Source: Laetiporus sulphureus 93-53 (Eukaryota; Basidiomycota; Agaricomycetes; Polyporales; Laetiporaceae). From it: a stretch of DNA of 64,000 nucleotides. A model generated the notes under the pieces. The model did no database searches and had not been told where the DNA came from. It saw only the letters and a program-made list of their open reading frames with translations. The DNA lies in contig NW_024468564.1 of NCBI RefSeq assembly GCF_001632365.1, positions 112,936-176,935 on the forward strand, written 5' to 3'. A program made the position numbers and the translations under genes. This document shows, one piece after another, positions 48,618 through 58,699 of this stretch (position 1 is the first letter of the stretch; every line of letters starts with the position of its first letter).

Positions 48618-50409
48618 GAGAAATCATCTATCTCGATGATTCTCGCATTGGTGTCCTTAACCGTTGATGCTGATGCCGTTGATGCTGTGTCCACGTTCTT
48701 CGCCTTGCCTTTGCCCTTGCTGGACGGTGGTGTAGTCGACGTTGTGCTCATTCCGCGAAGTGCAGCAATTGCTTGTTCCAGTGCCGCAATTTGAGCTGAT
48801 GAGCCCACGCTACTTTCTTCTTCCACCTGTCGCACGTTCGTCGCTTTGCCCTTCCCTTTTCCTTGCCCTTGCTTCGGGGCGGATCATGTCTGAAACTGCT
48901 TGCCTTTGTATTCTGGCTTGGGGGAGGGGCACCGCTTTCCTCATTCATAGGCGTGTTTTCCGCAAAACAAACATAGTTTGTTTGCCAGCCACCTGTCTTG
49001 TTCCAGGGATAGTTCGTGTGCGATTTGTGCGCTTGTGTCCATTGCGTTAGGGTCCTTGGGAGCAGTTGCCTTATTTGCCGTGGTCTGTCCAGTAGACTTG
49101 TTACCCGATATCTGCTGGAGGTGTTTGATTTCTATTTCCGAGCAGAATTCTAGATAGTCCATCCACGTGGTTGGGATCTTTGATGGGTCCAGAGTCTCCG
49201 TTACTGACATGACCATTTGAATGTGAGTCGACCGTTGTTCCCTGATTTTGACGATCAGATCTTCGTCAGAGTAGCCTGATTCGGGGGCGTAAGCCCTGAA
49301 GTTCTCTGCGAAGGCAATCATTGTCTTGTGGTGAATCGCGCAGTGTGCATCTAGCAAAGATTGTGCCATGCGCTTGGGGTCAAGCATCTTGTATGCCATT
49401 TCCAGTTTTCTGGTATATTCGGCCCAGGTGCCGATGTCTTGTCCAGAGGCAAGCTTGATTGCATACTCCTTTATATATAGAGCTGCTCCACCTTCTAGAT
49501 GTGCGTTGGCCTGCCGAATTTTGTCCTTGTCATCGGTGAAGTGGTTGTAATCGAGCCAGATGAGGAGGTTCGTGAACCAAGTCTCGAAATTTTCCGATGA
49601 TTTCCTTCCCGAGTATTTGGGTAGATCGGGGAGCTTAATTCGGCGGGGCGATTGACCAGATTAGCCGGACAGCGGTTGGATACCTTGTGAAGGTGCATTG
49701 ATGATGGCATTGTTGAATCGAGACTCCAAGCCAACGATGTAAGTAGTGGTCTTTTCCTGAGCCTCCTTCAGGGTGACCATGTTGCCATAAAGGGCGTCCA
49801 TCTGACCCTTTACTTCATCTTTGTAATCTTCGAAGTCCTTGTGGATTGCTTGGGCTTCGAGCGTCGGACTGTTATTCGACTTGATGAGCCGTTCGTTGTC
49901 AGCGGAGAGGGTGCCGATCTGGCTCTTGCGACTTTTAGCTGGTCTCGTATTTTCACTGCCATTATTTCGACGTGGATATGAGCCATCACTTCATCTTCCA
50001 ACGAGGCCACTGTGTGCTCGTGTCGCTCATCCATCTTTTGACGTAAAGCTTCGTACGAGCTTACAACGTCTCTCATGACGAATGATCGTACCACATTCAT
50101 TACCCATTCCTTAACGTCGTTTGGGATGGTGTTGGATGCGGCGGCATTGGCAGCTTCCTCGATGGTTGCATAAGGAACTCCCTGCCATTCCCAAGTCTGA
50201 GGTGTGGAGAATGCTGGCAGGGTGGTGGGCGACGGGTTTCTGACTACTCCCGATGCCTTGGGTGTGCTGCTAGTATGGGGTTCATCTGCAGGGGCAGCTG
50301 GTCCTGCTTCCGATGGTGTAGAGGGGGCATTGCTCCTCCAGGGATCCGAAGGTTCACTAGCGGTGTGTCCTCCTGGAAACGCAACACCTCCAAGATTGTA
50401 TTGAGACAT
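48593..50409 (-). pseudogene. gag: Gypsy B gag, broken
   Basis: Starts MSQYNLGGVAFPGGHT at 50409 and follows the element A gag through the helical block and the capsid-like part (49399-48941, ending at LCLFCGKHAYE). The frame shifts near 49,930 and 49,730 and has stops near 48,945. The frame ends at 48593 and overlaps pol in the -1 phase. Confidence 0.85.
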
Positions 50410-50529
50410 GGGAATCGTTGTTGAAGATAATGGAAAAGAGGCGGTGGAGAGTGTGTTCGAAATGATGAGCTTTTACTGGGGCTGATTATTGGCTCCCGGT
50501 AAACGTGCTAGTTCGATGACATGATTCCT

Positions 50530-50975
50530 TCATGCCGCAGCTTCTTCCAGTCTTGTTGGGCGAGGGTGTCTCTGTTCTGGAAAGTCTCTGTACCAGTTTG
50601 TCCAGAAGAGTTCTTTGTCTTCTTGATACAACTGAGCAAGACGTTCCCAGTAAGCGTTTTCTATCCACTCACGAACTGGATCGATTATCTCGATGTCTGT
50701 TTCAATGAGTCAAAAGGGTGTGTACAGGGTGACTTGTCATTCGATGTCAACCGGATAGTGGTAGAGCGGGATGGAATGCTCTGATAGCAGGGGTTAGTAG
50801 ATGAAGTATCCTGTGCACACCAGATGATGATAGAGGTCGGTGATGTAGTGCTCGACCACGTAGTTTCTGAATATAAAATTGACTTGATACCGGGGCATGA
50901 AATTGCTGATATGGTAGTACAAAGATATTACTGGTCCTAGTATGGCCAGTAGCACGACTCCTTCTCGAACCTCAC
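50530..50975 (-). pseudogene. Gypsy B pre-gag ORF0b, hydrophobic (membrane-type) frame
   Basis: Overlaps the end of ORF0a in another phase. It begins with a hydrophobic segment (VVLLAILGPVISLYYHI), continues FMPRYQVNFIFRNYVVEHY and ends in an acidic, Trp-rich tail (ENAYWERLAQLYQEDKELFW). A TAA and two TGA codons interrupt it between 50,700 and 50,800. Compared with A and C, many residues differ but hydrophobic and aromatic positions are kept, which suggests past protein-level selection. No ATG opens the frame. Confidence 0.6.
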
Positions 50976-51716
50976 AATGTCTCTTCCTACGCGTTCCTGC
51001 TCCTTGTTAATCCCTCTGAATGAAATCTTCCCTAGTCCCATGCAAAGCTTGATAGTGATGCATCTATCGATGAACGTAAAGTCGTCGCCTCTCTCAATCC
51101 TCTCGTTGAGTGCTCCTAGATGTCGCAGAATGCGATCACAGCACTGGATCTGTTCCTCCGTGAACTTGGCAGCGATGTGGGGCTGCTGCAAGACTTTGTA
51201 GTGCTGGATGGTAGCGTATATGGTCGGCGCAATGTTCTCGGGAAGGGTGCCTTTGGGGTTTTCATGAATCCCTCGAGGGTGATAGTCCTTTGAGAGTGTG
51301 AATGCGAGGACGGTGGTGGCGTCGTCGTTGGACCACCAGTATGGTTTGTAAATGGGGACGGATGGGTCAGATGCGTCTCTGGGGATTGCTTCAGCCCACG
51401 AGCTGACCTTAGAGTGAAGCTTCTGTAGGTCTGAGTGATAGTCGTCAGGCTTGGCTCGGAGTAGGTTGCTCGCCGTTAGGCGAAGAGTGCGACGCAGATC
51501 ACGTTGGTAAGGATGATAACGTCCGTTGGGCGGAACAATACCGTTGTGCACTTGTGGAGCTTTACCGGTCAATGCAGCGCTGTTCCTTTGGAAGGAAGGG
51601 AGCGGCTTAGGCGGTAGAGGTGAAGTGGAATGGTATGAAGGAAGTGGTGTGGAAAAAGCCCTGCCCTGGGCGGATGTATCTCTGGGCAAAAATGTGCGGC
51701 TACCAGTGTTAGACAC
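50937..51716 (-). CDS. Gypsy B pre-gag ORF0a, intact 259-codon frame of unknown function
   Basis: An uninterrupted frame between the primer-binding tract and gag. It is Ser/Pro-rich at the start, then has conserved blocks (SDPSVPIYKPYWWSNDDATT, HENPKGTLPENIAPTIYATI, QIQCCDRILRHLGALNERI, GKISFRGINKEQERVGRD) and ends ESCYWPY. Elements A and C carry the same frame with stops. Nothing in it resembles gag, pol, env or a known domain. The frame opens at GTG with no ATG nearby, so initiation is unexplained; non-AUG start, splicing or recoding are options. Confidence 0.6.
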   Translation of the reverse strand: MSNTGSRTFLPRDTSAQGRAFSTPLPSYHSTSPLPPKPLPSFQRNSAALTGKAPQVHNGIVPPNGRYHPYQRDLRRTLRLTASNLLRAKPDDYHSDLQKLHSKVSSWAEAIPRDASDPSVPIYKPYWWSNDDATTVLAFTLSKDYHPRGIHENPKGTLPENIAPTIYATIQHYKVLQQPHIAAKFTEEQIQCCDRILRHLGALNERIERGDDFTFIDRCITIKLCMGLGKISFRGINKEQERVGRDIVRFEKESCYWPY

Positions 51717-51735
51717 TTGGTAGGGGCGTAAAAGG

Positions 51736-51748
51736 TCAGTCTTATTCT
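51736..51748 (-). other. Self-priming primer-binding tract of Gypsy B
   Basis: Minus strand AGAATAAGACTGA, two bases inside the 5' LTR. It is the exact complement of the tract at 52001-52013 in the same LTR, which lies about 30 nt after the TATA-like box (plus-strand CCTTATATA near 52,040). Confidence 0.8.
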
Positions 51749-51750
51749 AA

Positions 51751-52408
51751 TGTCACGGCACGCCGATGACAAAGATAGACAACCAAAATAAGGAATCCCC
51801 TTAAGGGTCTCCTGGCTGAGAGCCTACAGCGACAAGCTGTGGCAGTACGACATGCCCACTGACGAGGCCGAGTCGCTAGTCGCAAAGTGAGACTTACTGG
51901 CGAGGTGAGAGGCACTATCACAAGTGAGGGTGATACTAGATATATAGCACACTGAGAGTGTCTGGTAAGACCCCTCTGTGATGATAGTGGAGGACGAAGG
52001 AGAATAAGACTGAGGTCTCCTCCTCGTCTCGCTGGTCCTTATATACATGATTGCTATGCTACTGTACAGTACTACCTAAGCGAGTCACACGCTATCCTAC
52101 TGGTCAGTGCTACAATCGTACGACATGTCCCAATTATCCTGATTGGCTGCCTAATAATAACCCACAGAGACGGAGCTCCTCTTGAGCACGCAATATGGCA
52201 TCATGGCAATTGCGATATATGACGCCATGCCGAGGAGTTCGGTGTCATGTGATAATGCCGAGAGAGATCTGAGATCATGTGACTGGATGCCTCGTTATCT
52301 TATTTCGTTAGGTCACATGACTTCTTGTGCGACGAGAAATGATGAAAAATGATATGCTCCTTAATAGCATTTGTTCCTATAATGACTTTGTCAGGTAAAA
52401 CTGTGACA
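51751..52408 (-). repeat. 5' LTR of Gypsy B
   Basis: 658 bp, TGTCACGG to CTGTGACA on the plus strand, complete. It contains the TATA-like box, the RNA-start tract and a GTAAGT donor-like site near 51,893. Confidence 0.95.
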
Positions 52409-54479
52409 CTGACTTATGATTCAACTGAATCCCATCACTAGGAGAGACGGTCTCACAGGCTTTGGCCCCAGTCTTCGGCACCACCAGAGTGTTCAATTCT
52501 GATGGTATGTTGCTTTGGTCTCATTTCATGTTCTTGTATCCATGATGTCCGGATAACTCTAAGGCAATATGTGGAAGTGTGTACCCGAATTTATCAGATA
52601 TCATAACACTTCTTTGATCGTTTTCAATATGTAGGTGGCACCGATCCATGATGCGCCTGTTCTTCAGCAGAGACCACATCAGCCATTCGATCTGTTCAAC
52701 AGACACGTTGGTGCATTTTTGAGCTCTTGCCTGACTTTTCGAAGATGAAGTTCAATATGCATTGGTCTCAGATGAGGCACTTGACAGAATGACTGAAAAC
52801 TTTCGTGTGGGACATGCGGTTGACTTTCAGGTACGATACAGCTGTCTGGCTGCCACTTTCCCTTTTCCGCATAATGTTTATGTATCATTGATAGGATCTC
52901 ACCTTGCCGTTCACGCTAGACTCCGCAACTGAGTTTTTGTTTGGGACCTCCGTGCATTCCCTTCGGGCACCGCTTCTGCGCTCTTACAGCTCGACCCACA
53001 ATAGCTTTGCTGATCATTCTCCCTCATCGAACCACGCTACGGCAGAAGCCTTTGCTCATGCTGTGCATGAGGTTGAAGTTGCATGTGTGAAACATCTGTG
53101 GTGAGGATGAGCGTGGCCGTTGAATGAGATATTCAAAGATCAAAGCGCACGACATATGCATGTTATTGACGAATTGCTCAATCCAATCATAGAGAAGGCA
53201 CTAAAGATGCGATATGAGAAGACTGCAAGTGACAAGTCAGTCGACGAGGACGAGGAAGAGACGTTTTTGGACCACTTGGTACGGAGCACGACTGGTGGTC
53301 TATTTCGAGTCTCTTCATCTCATGATACTTCAGATCCTGTCATTTTACACGACAAAGTCCTCAACATGCTTGTGGCAGGGCGAGACACAAACAGTCTTCA
53401 CCTGCCCCTTCAGATGATGCACAATTCTCACGAGGACATCGGCAAAATCCAGACAGCTTCCACACTCACATTTGCAGTTTACATGCTCTGTACCAATCTG
53501 TCCACCTTCGAGCGGCTCTGATACGAAGTCCTCGAGAAAGTTAGCCTGTCACGGCAGCTGACCTATGAGGACATCAAGGACATGAAGTATCTCCATGCGC
53601 TCATAAACGAGACACTGCATTTGTATCCTATCGTGTATGTCCCTCTTCTTTTGTATAGGCACTATCACACGCTCATAACGATCCTCAGGCCATTCAACTC
53701 ATGGTACGTTTGCCTACATAGCTGACCAGATTCTAGTCTGCTGAACTTGGTGACTGTGTATCGCAAGGTTCTCTGTCAATGCTGCTACAATCCTGAACCC
53801 CGATCCAAACGGAAAGCCGATCTACATACCTCCCAATACACTGTACGTATCAGAGTGAAACGTGCAAATGACAATGGCCGTTGTTGATGCAATCACTACA
53901 AGAATTTTGTATCAGCCTTTCATCATGCATCATCGCACAGAATACTGGGGGCCAGACGGTATGTGTTCCTCCCTGTTTAGCATGCAAGAAATGTTGACGA
54001 ACGGTTTACTGTTAGCCATGGAATTCGATCCCGATCGCTTCCTCGACGAGCGTCTGCAAAAGTATCTCCTTCTGAACCTGTTCATTTTCCTCCCTTTCAA
54101 TGCAGGGCCCCACATTTGCCTCAGGCAACAGGTACGCTACTCCAACAGGTGTTGTATGATCTCCATGACAGCAATCCATGAACTCATCGGAAACATAGTT
54201 CGCATATAATGAGGCGTCATTTTTCTTGATCAAGCTGCTGCAACGGTTCATGGCCATGGAGCTTGACCTCTCAGCACAACCTGTCGAATCTCTCCCTCCA
54301 GTGCACTGGGTGGGCTCGTGGGGGCGGCAGGGCATCGAAAAGGTGTGGCTGAAGGTGCACATAGCGATATATGCAGAAGTGAGTTCTGGAAACACCATCA
54401 TGCCTGAAATATTCAGCTGTTCTAACCTTGACGATGTTTTATAGGGAGCTTATGGGTTAAGATGACGGAAGCTGAATGA
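52409..54479 (+). pseudogene. CYP63-like cytochrome P450, 3' part, resumed after Gypsy B
   Basis: Picks up at VFGTTRVFNSDG, then WHRSMMRLFFSRDHISH, FTLDSATEFLFGTSVHSL, the I-helix AGRDT (near 53,383), the K-helix [33 protein letters not shown] and the heme loop [13 protein letters not shown] (near 54,095). It ends with [10 protein letters not shown] and a terminal block closing at TGA 54477-54479. Key residues are lost: Arg of the K-helix ExxR is His, and in the heme loop the conserved Arg is His and the Gly after Cys is Arg. The frame is broken in several places (near 52,720, 53,100, 53,520 and 54,450). It lies tail-to-tail with the GMC pseudogene. Confidence 0.88.
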
Positions 54480-54807
54480 ACTCATGGTCCAAACTGATAG
54501 CATGAAGATGCTGTTGACTTTATGGTTGGATGAACCAGTACGGTATTCGTTACATTCCTGTTCGTGCGATAGTTCAGACGTCGTACATGCATCTGCCACC
54601 AAGATGAGACACTTCTAGGCATCTTAACTTGAGCGTGTGGACGCCTTTGTGTCTTACATCCCGTAATACTAGAACCACTACATTTAGCAGCAATAGAACA
54701 ATCCTCAGCTCATCCCATACCGAATAGATTTATAAGCCCCCAGATATCCCAAGGAGTTACTATATGGCCGCCAAAAATACATTATTCGATCTTCATGATT
54801 GCGTCCC
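54480..54807. other. Spacer between P450 and GMC pseudogenes
   Basis: A 328-bp tail-to-tail spacer; nothing recognised. Confidence 0.5.
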
Positions 54808-57462
54808 TCAGGAAAGGCCCTTGATTAGGTCCGCAAGACATTTCGCGATCGCAATGATCGGTGCAGTGGGGTATCCGGAAAGTTGGTTAGGAAACACGGA
54901 GGTGTAGGTGACCCTTCAAGTTAGACCCTCGACTCCATGCATCCGAAGTTGCGGGTCCACTGCGCTGTCAGCGAGAGAGGTTTCCATCCTTACAGAGGAT
55001 GTCTGTAGGAGGACGGTCAGTCCTAGAACTTGGTGATGCTTGCCCGGGAAGCTTCCATAGTGCCATACTGACTGGCCATGCTTCTGGATCCAAGTTCTGA
55101 TGTCTTCATCGGTGACCTAGAAGGCTATGCCAGATCCAGTCATGCACGCGAAAATCGTGGTATTACATTATTTGGATCGACATTGCTGGGCCAAAAGGCA
55201 TCGAGGGGAGGCGAATCCAGACACTTCATATCGAGGTCACTCGTGAGCGGCCCCACATGAGCCAAGGCAAGAATGAAGCGAAATCCCCTGATGAGGATCT
55301 TGGCATCATTTTCTGATGCCAGGTAGCTGAAGAGATTGTCAAGCGGGAGGTACACTGAGAAAGGCAGGATAGCCACGCACTTCGGATCGACCAATGGTTG
55401 GTCTCAGACGTCGGAAGACCAGAGATGCACGGTGCCAGAGCTCTCCAGCTTGAGGATGACAGGACCCTGTTCCGCATCCAGAAATCCTAAGAGCTCAACG
55501 TGAAAGTGAAGATGAGAGAGGATGTACCACAGTGAGCCCATTTGTGCCCAGAGGGGTCTTCGTGAAACTGTTGTTGACGACGGCAGAAATGGCAATGACA
55601 ATCTCTACATCCGGTGCTCCAGGGCCAGCACTGTGGTCGACTGTTCCCAGTACAGGGGCTCCCGCAGGACCTAGAGGGAGACTTGTGCGGAACGTCAGAC
55701 ACCATGCATGCACTCTTGGTGATCGTGGTCTGTACCTTTCATTATTCACCCTGAATAAACTGCCAACCAGGCATGCAAGAGTCACCATAGGACCTGTCCA
55801 CCATATCATCCATCACAGAAGAGCGAGGGCCCCATATAAAGGGTTGCTAAGGTAATCTAACGTCAACCCTGGTTTCACCCACAAAATCAATCCGCCCGCA
55901 AAGAAGTGCTTCAAACCAGAAGTCTCTATGAATCAGGGGGTCCACATCACTAGGCATGTTTGCTTACATCATAGAGGTTCGAGCCTACAGCAGGCAGATC
56001 TTGTATAACAGAAATCCCCAATTCTCCGAGGTGGTCGCGAGGTCCCACGTCCGAGAGCATAAGGACTTGCGGAGACCCGATAGCTCCCGTGAAAACAATG
56101 ACCTCTTTTGCAACAGTGGCTCTATACTGAGGCCCGGATCTATGCACTAGGAGCTGCACACCACATGCTTTAGGCTTGCCGTCGGGCGCTGATTTGAACA
56201 AAATCTTCTCAACCATAATCTCGACGCAACGGTCAAATTAGGCCTCTGTAAGACGTTTCTGGTCAGATACGCTGTGGCGGCCGGGCTCCCTAGGCAGATT
56301 TTAATTTATTCTCATCCACGATATTGAAATCACTCACCATGCACGTACTTTCATTCTGTTGATCCATAAATCCAGTGAAGGCAAATGTGCCTATTGTGCC
56401 TTCTGGGGTATTTAGATCCCGACAGGATGTGAGCATCTCATGAATTATAATGTAGAGATGTACCTACTTTGAGCATGGAATGCCTATGTTCGCAGCAGCT
56501 TCAGCAGCATGGTTCGCAATAGGCTAGATGTACATCGAGCAAGAGTCGGCCTGGTGTCTTTGTCGAATAGACATGATGCACCATGACGGGTACGGCTCTT
56601 GTTAGCCACAGTCCGGAGTCACCGTGAAGGGAGATATCGACAGGGTCATCTTGCTGCGGATTGTATTTCTCCGCCTTTCTGAAATACCTGTATACGTTTT
56701 GTAACCTCTACACATGAACTCAATGGAAACAATGCCACTCGTACTTCCTCGTCGTTTCGTATCCCCATCCTACTGCTCCTTGCTTCTCCCAGGAGTCGAA
56801 ATCTATGTTTCGTTGACATCTGGTATTGCAAACTTAATAAAATTGTTCCGACCTTCGGGAGCGCAATGATGATACAGCAATGCATTCATTGAACTAAGTC
56901 GAGCTTAGATGTGATCCCAAACCACAACGCTGTTCAGCTTGCCTTGATCCGCCAAGCAGTTTGCCTCTTGGCCAATAGACGGGTCGACCATCCAGTCCCG
57001 GTTGGGGTCTGATCCAGTAAAGTCAATTCTTTTCCAACATTATTCATTGCGAAGTACTTACACGGTCATCGTCAACCAATCATAGGGACCTCTGAACATT
57101 TGGAAGAACCCGATGGGGACTCAGCTGAGTAGGACATTCTCATTACTACATAGATATATTTAGTCAATGTTATGGAAGACGATCGCAAGTTACCTTTTAC
57201 TGCATTCCGGCCGAAGCACTGTGACGTTAGGGTCTTCTGACAATCTGGAAGCCAGAACGCAGCTGGCAGTTCCTATCTTGGTACATGAGAGGGAGATTTA
57301 AACAGACGGCTCAAGAAGCAGGCTGTACATACCACCTCTAACAATTACATAATCATACGTTCTGTACTCTTCGCCGCCGTCAGCAAGACTATCGTTTGGA
57401 GGAACCACGGTCGCATAGCTAATCGGATTCGACACAATCTGCTTCGAGTGGCTCATGCCCAT
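54808..57462 (-). pseudogene. GMC oxidoreductase (alcohol oxidase/dehydrogenase type), decayed
   Basis: Minus strand from ATG 57462. Blocks in order: YDYVIVRGG, where the FAD-binding GGG has an Arg in the first Gly position; TASCVLASRLSEDPNVTVL; PIGFFQMFRGPYDWLTM; QPGLDGRPVYWPRGKLLGGS; MNALLYHHCAP; and the second GMC signature GAIGSPQVLMLSDVGPRDHL (near 56,110). The C-terminal part has VWHYGSFPG (the active-site His region) and SVFPNQLSGYPTAPIIAIA, ending at 54808-54810. A TGA sits in the C-terminal block near 54,920 and the frame changes often. The original enzyme would have oxidised an alcohol with FAD, perhaps as a tailoring enzyme of the terpene pathway (inferred from location). Confidence 0.85.
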
Positions 57463-58256
57463 CCATTTTCTGAAGATGATTCACTCTTCGGCTGCTTCAC
57501 GGTGGTCACTAGTAAACGAAGGCAAAATGCAGTCGAAATGCACAAGCTGGCAAAGTGACCAATGAATGAGCGGACGACAAAAACGAAGGTGAGGATCGTC
57601 CATACCCTGCATTTTGTCCCCGATAATGAATTCAGGAACTCATATTGCCAAGGGTTTGGCAGATGGAAGAGAACTCTAAGCGAACCTTCGGCTCTTCCAA
57701 CATTCAATTCTACAGTTGCCGAGGAGTATCATGTATCTTGTGCAGTTAGTGTTGTCCAGGACCGGGCTTTTGAGCCTGAGCCAGGCCGAGCCGCTCTGCA
57801 AGCCAAGCCTAAGCCTGCTCTGAGCCTTTATGGAGGGCCCAGCTTGAGACCCCTGGAAATGAATGGCGCCAAGTCCCGCCATCCTCGAGTGCTCATAAGT
57901 GCTCATAAACATGGTGGGCCTCACGCGCGATGCCTGCGCTATCGAGAGCGGTGACGCAGATGATGTTGCACACCTGATTTTGTACTCAGCAAATGTTCGT
58001 GAATAATTTAACATCAGCACAACTTTTGGAGAACAATTAAAGTCTCACCAGTCACTACTCACTCCCCAAGGCATGTCATACTTTGAGAAATCGAGCCCAT
58101 CATTCTCAATTATGACGAGCGGACCTATTTGTCACTGTACATCTTGACATGCCACCACGAAAAATCAATCCATGTCAAGTGTCATGTTTGATTAGAGTAT
58201 GATTCCAGTGTCAACCAATTAATGTGACAGAGCCCTGTCATGTTTAACTTATAGTT
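57463..58256. other. Upstream region of the GMC pseudogene, no gene recognised
   Basis: A plus-strand frame (57562-57954) is open for 130 codons but has no motif. Near 58,140-58,250 words such as GTCATGTTT recur at short range. Confidence 0.5.
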
Positions 58257-58654
58257 TGCTGGAGTAGAAGATGCCTTGTCAGGCTAGAGGACTTGGATTC
58301 ATTCACGCTGTAGCTACTCAGTATATATACATGTGGGATGAGACCCTGTACACCGTTCATGGACCTCTGGTACCTACAGTAACGTGATACTTACATAAAT
58401 GAGTAATATCGTGCTGATACATTTAGCCCAGTGGCAACAGGTATTGTCCAATGGTATATTACTCTTTTGTCAATGTCCATATCGTATGATCCTGTCAGAT
58501 TATACGATTGGTCCCTATGAATGGAACACTCCCAGATGTCTTCAGAACCTTCAGTGAGTTTCTATGACATTCTATTCCCTGCACATGATTGTCGCGTCAC
58601 GTCGTACATGATCGATCGTGTAGATCATATCAGGATACAACCATTCCTTCAACA
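58257..58654 (-). repeat. 3' LTR of the Copia remnant
   Basis: On the minus strand it begins TGTTGAAGG and ends CTCCAGCA (TG...CA), about 398 bp. A purine-rich tract (GATCAAGAGAGGG) lies directly before it, as expected for a polypurine tract. The other LTR is not in the window, so the inner boundary rests on that tract and the outer one only on the CA end. Confidence 0.6.
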
Positions 58655-58699
58655 CCCTCTCTTGATCGAACAATCAAGTCAAGCATGAGTGAGGTGAAT

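Larger units (their letters stand above)
43765..52408 (-). mobile_element. Gypsy B: full-length Ty3/Gypsy chromovirus inserted in a P450 gene
   Basis: An 8,644-bp element with two 658-bp LTRs on the minus strand. The flanks CTTAC (43760-43764) and CTGAC (52409-52413) are a target duplication with one mismatch. The layout equals that of A, but the sequence is a diverged subfamily. Its pol is the best preserved in the window, with one in-frame TGA in the RT-to-dUTPase part. Gag has frameshifts and the protease active site is altered (DLG). Confidence 0.95.

Noticed and set aside
57562..57954. A 130-codon plus-strand frame upstream of the GMC remnant
   Set aside because: Length alone is not enough; it has no domain, and an opposing 114-codon frame overlaps it.
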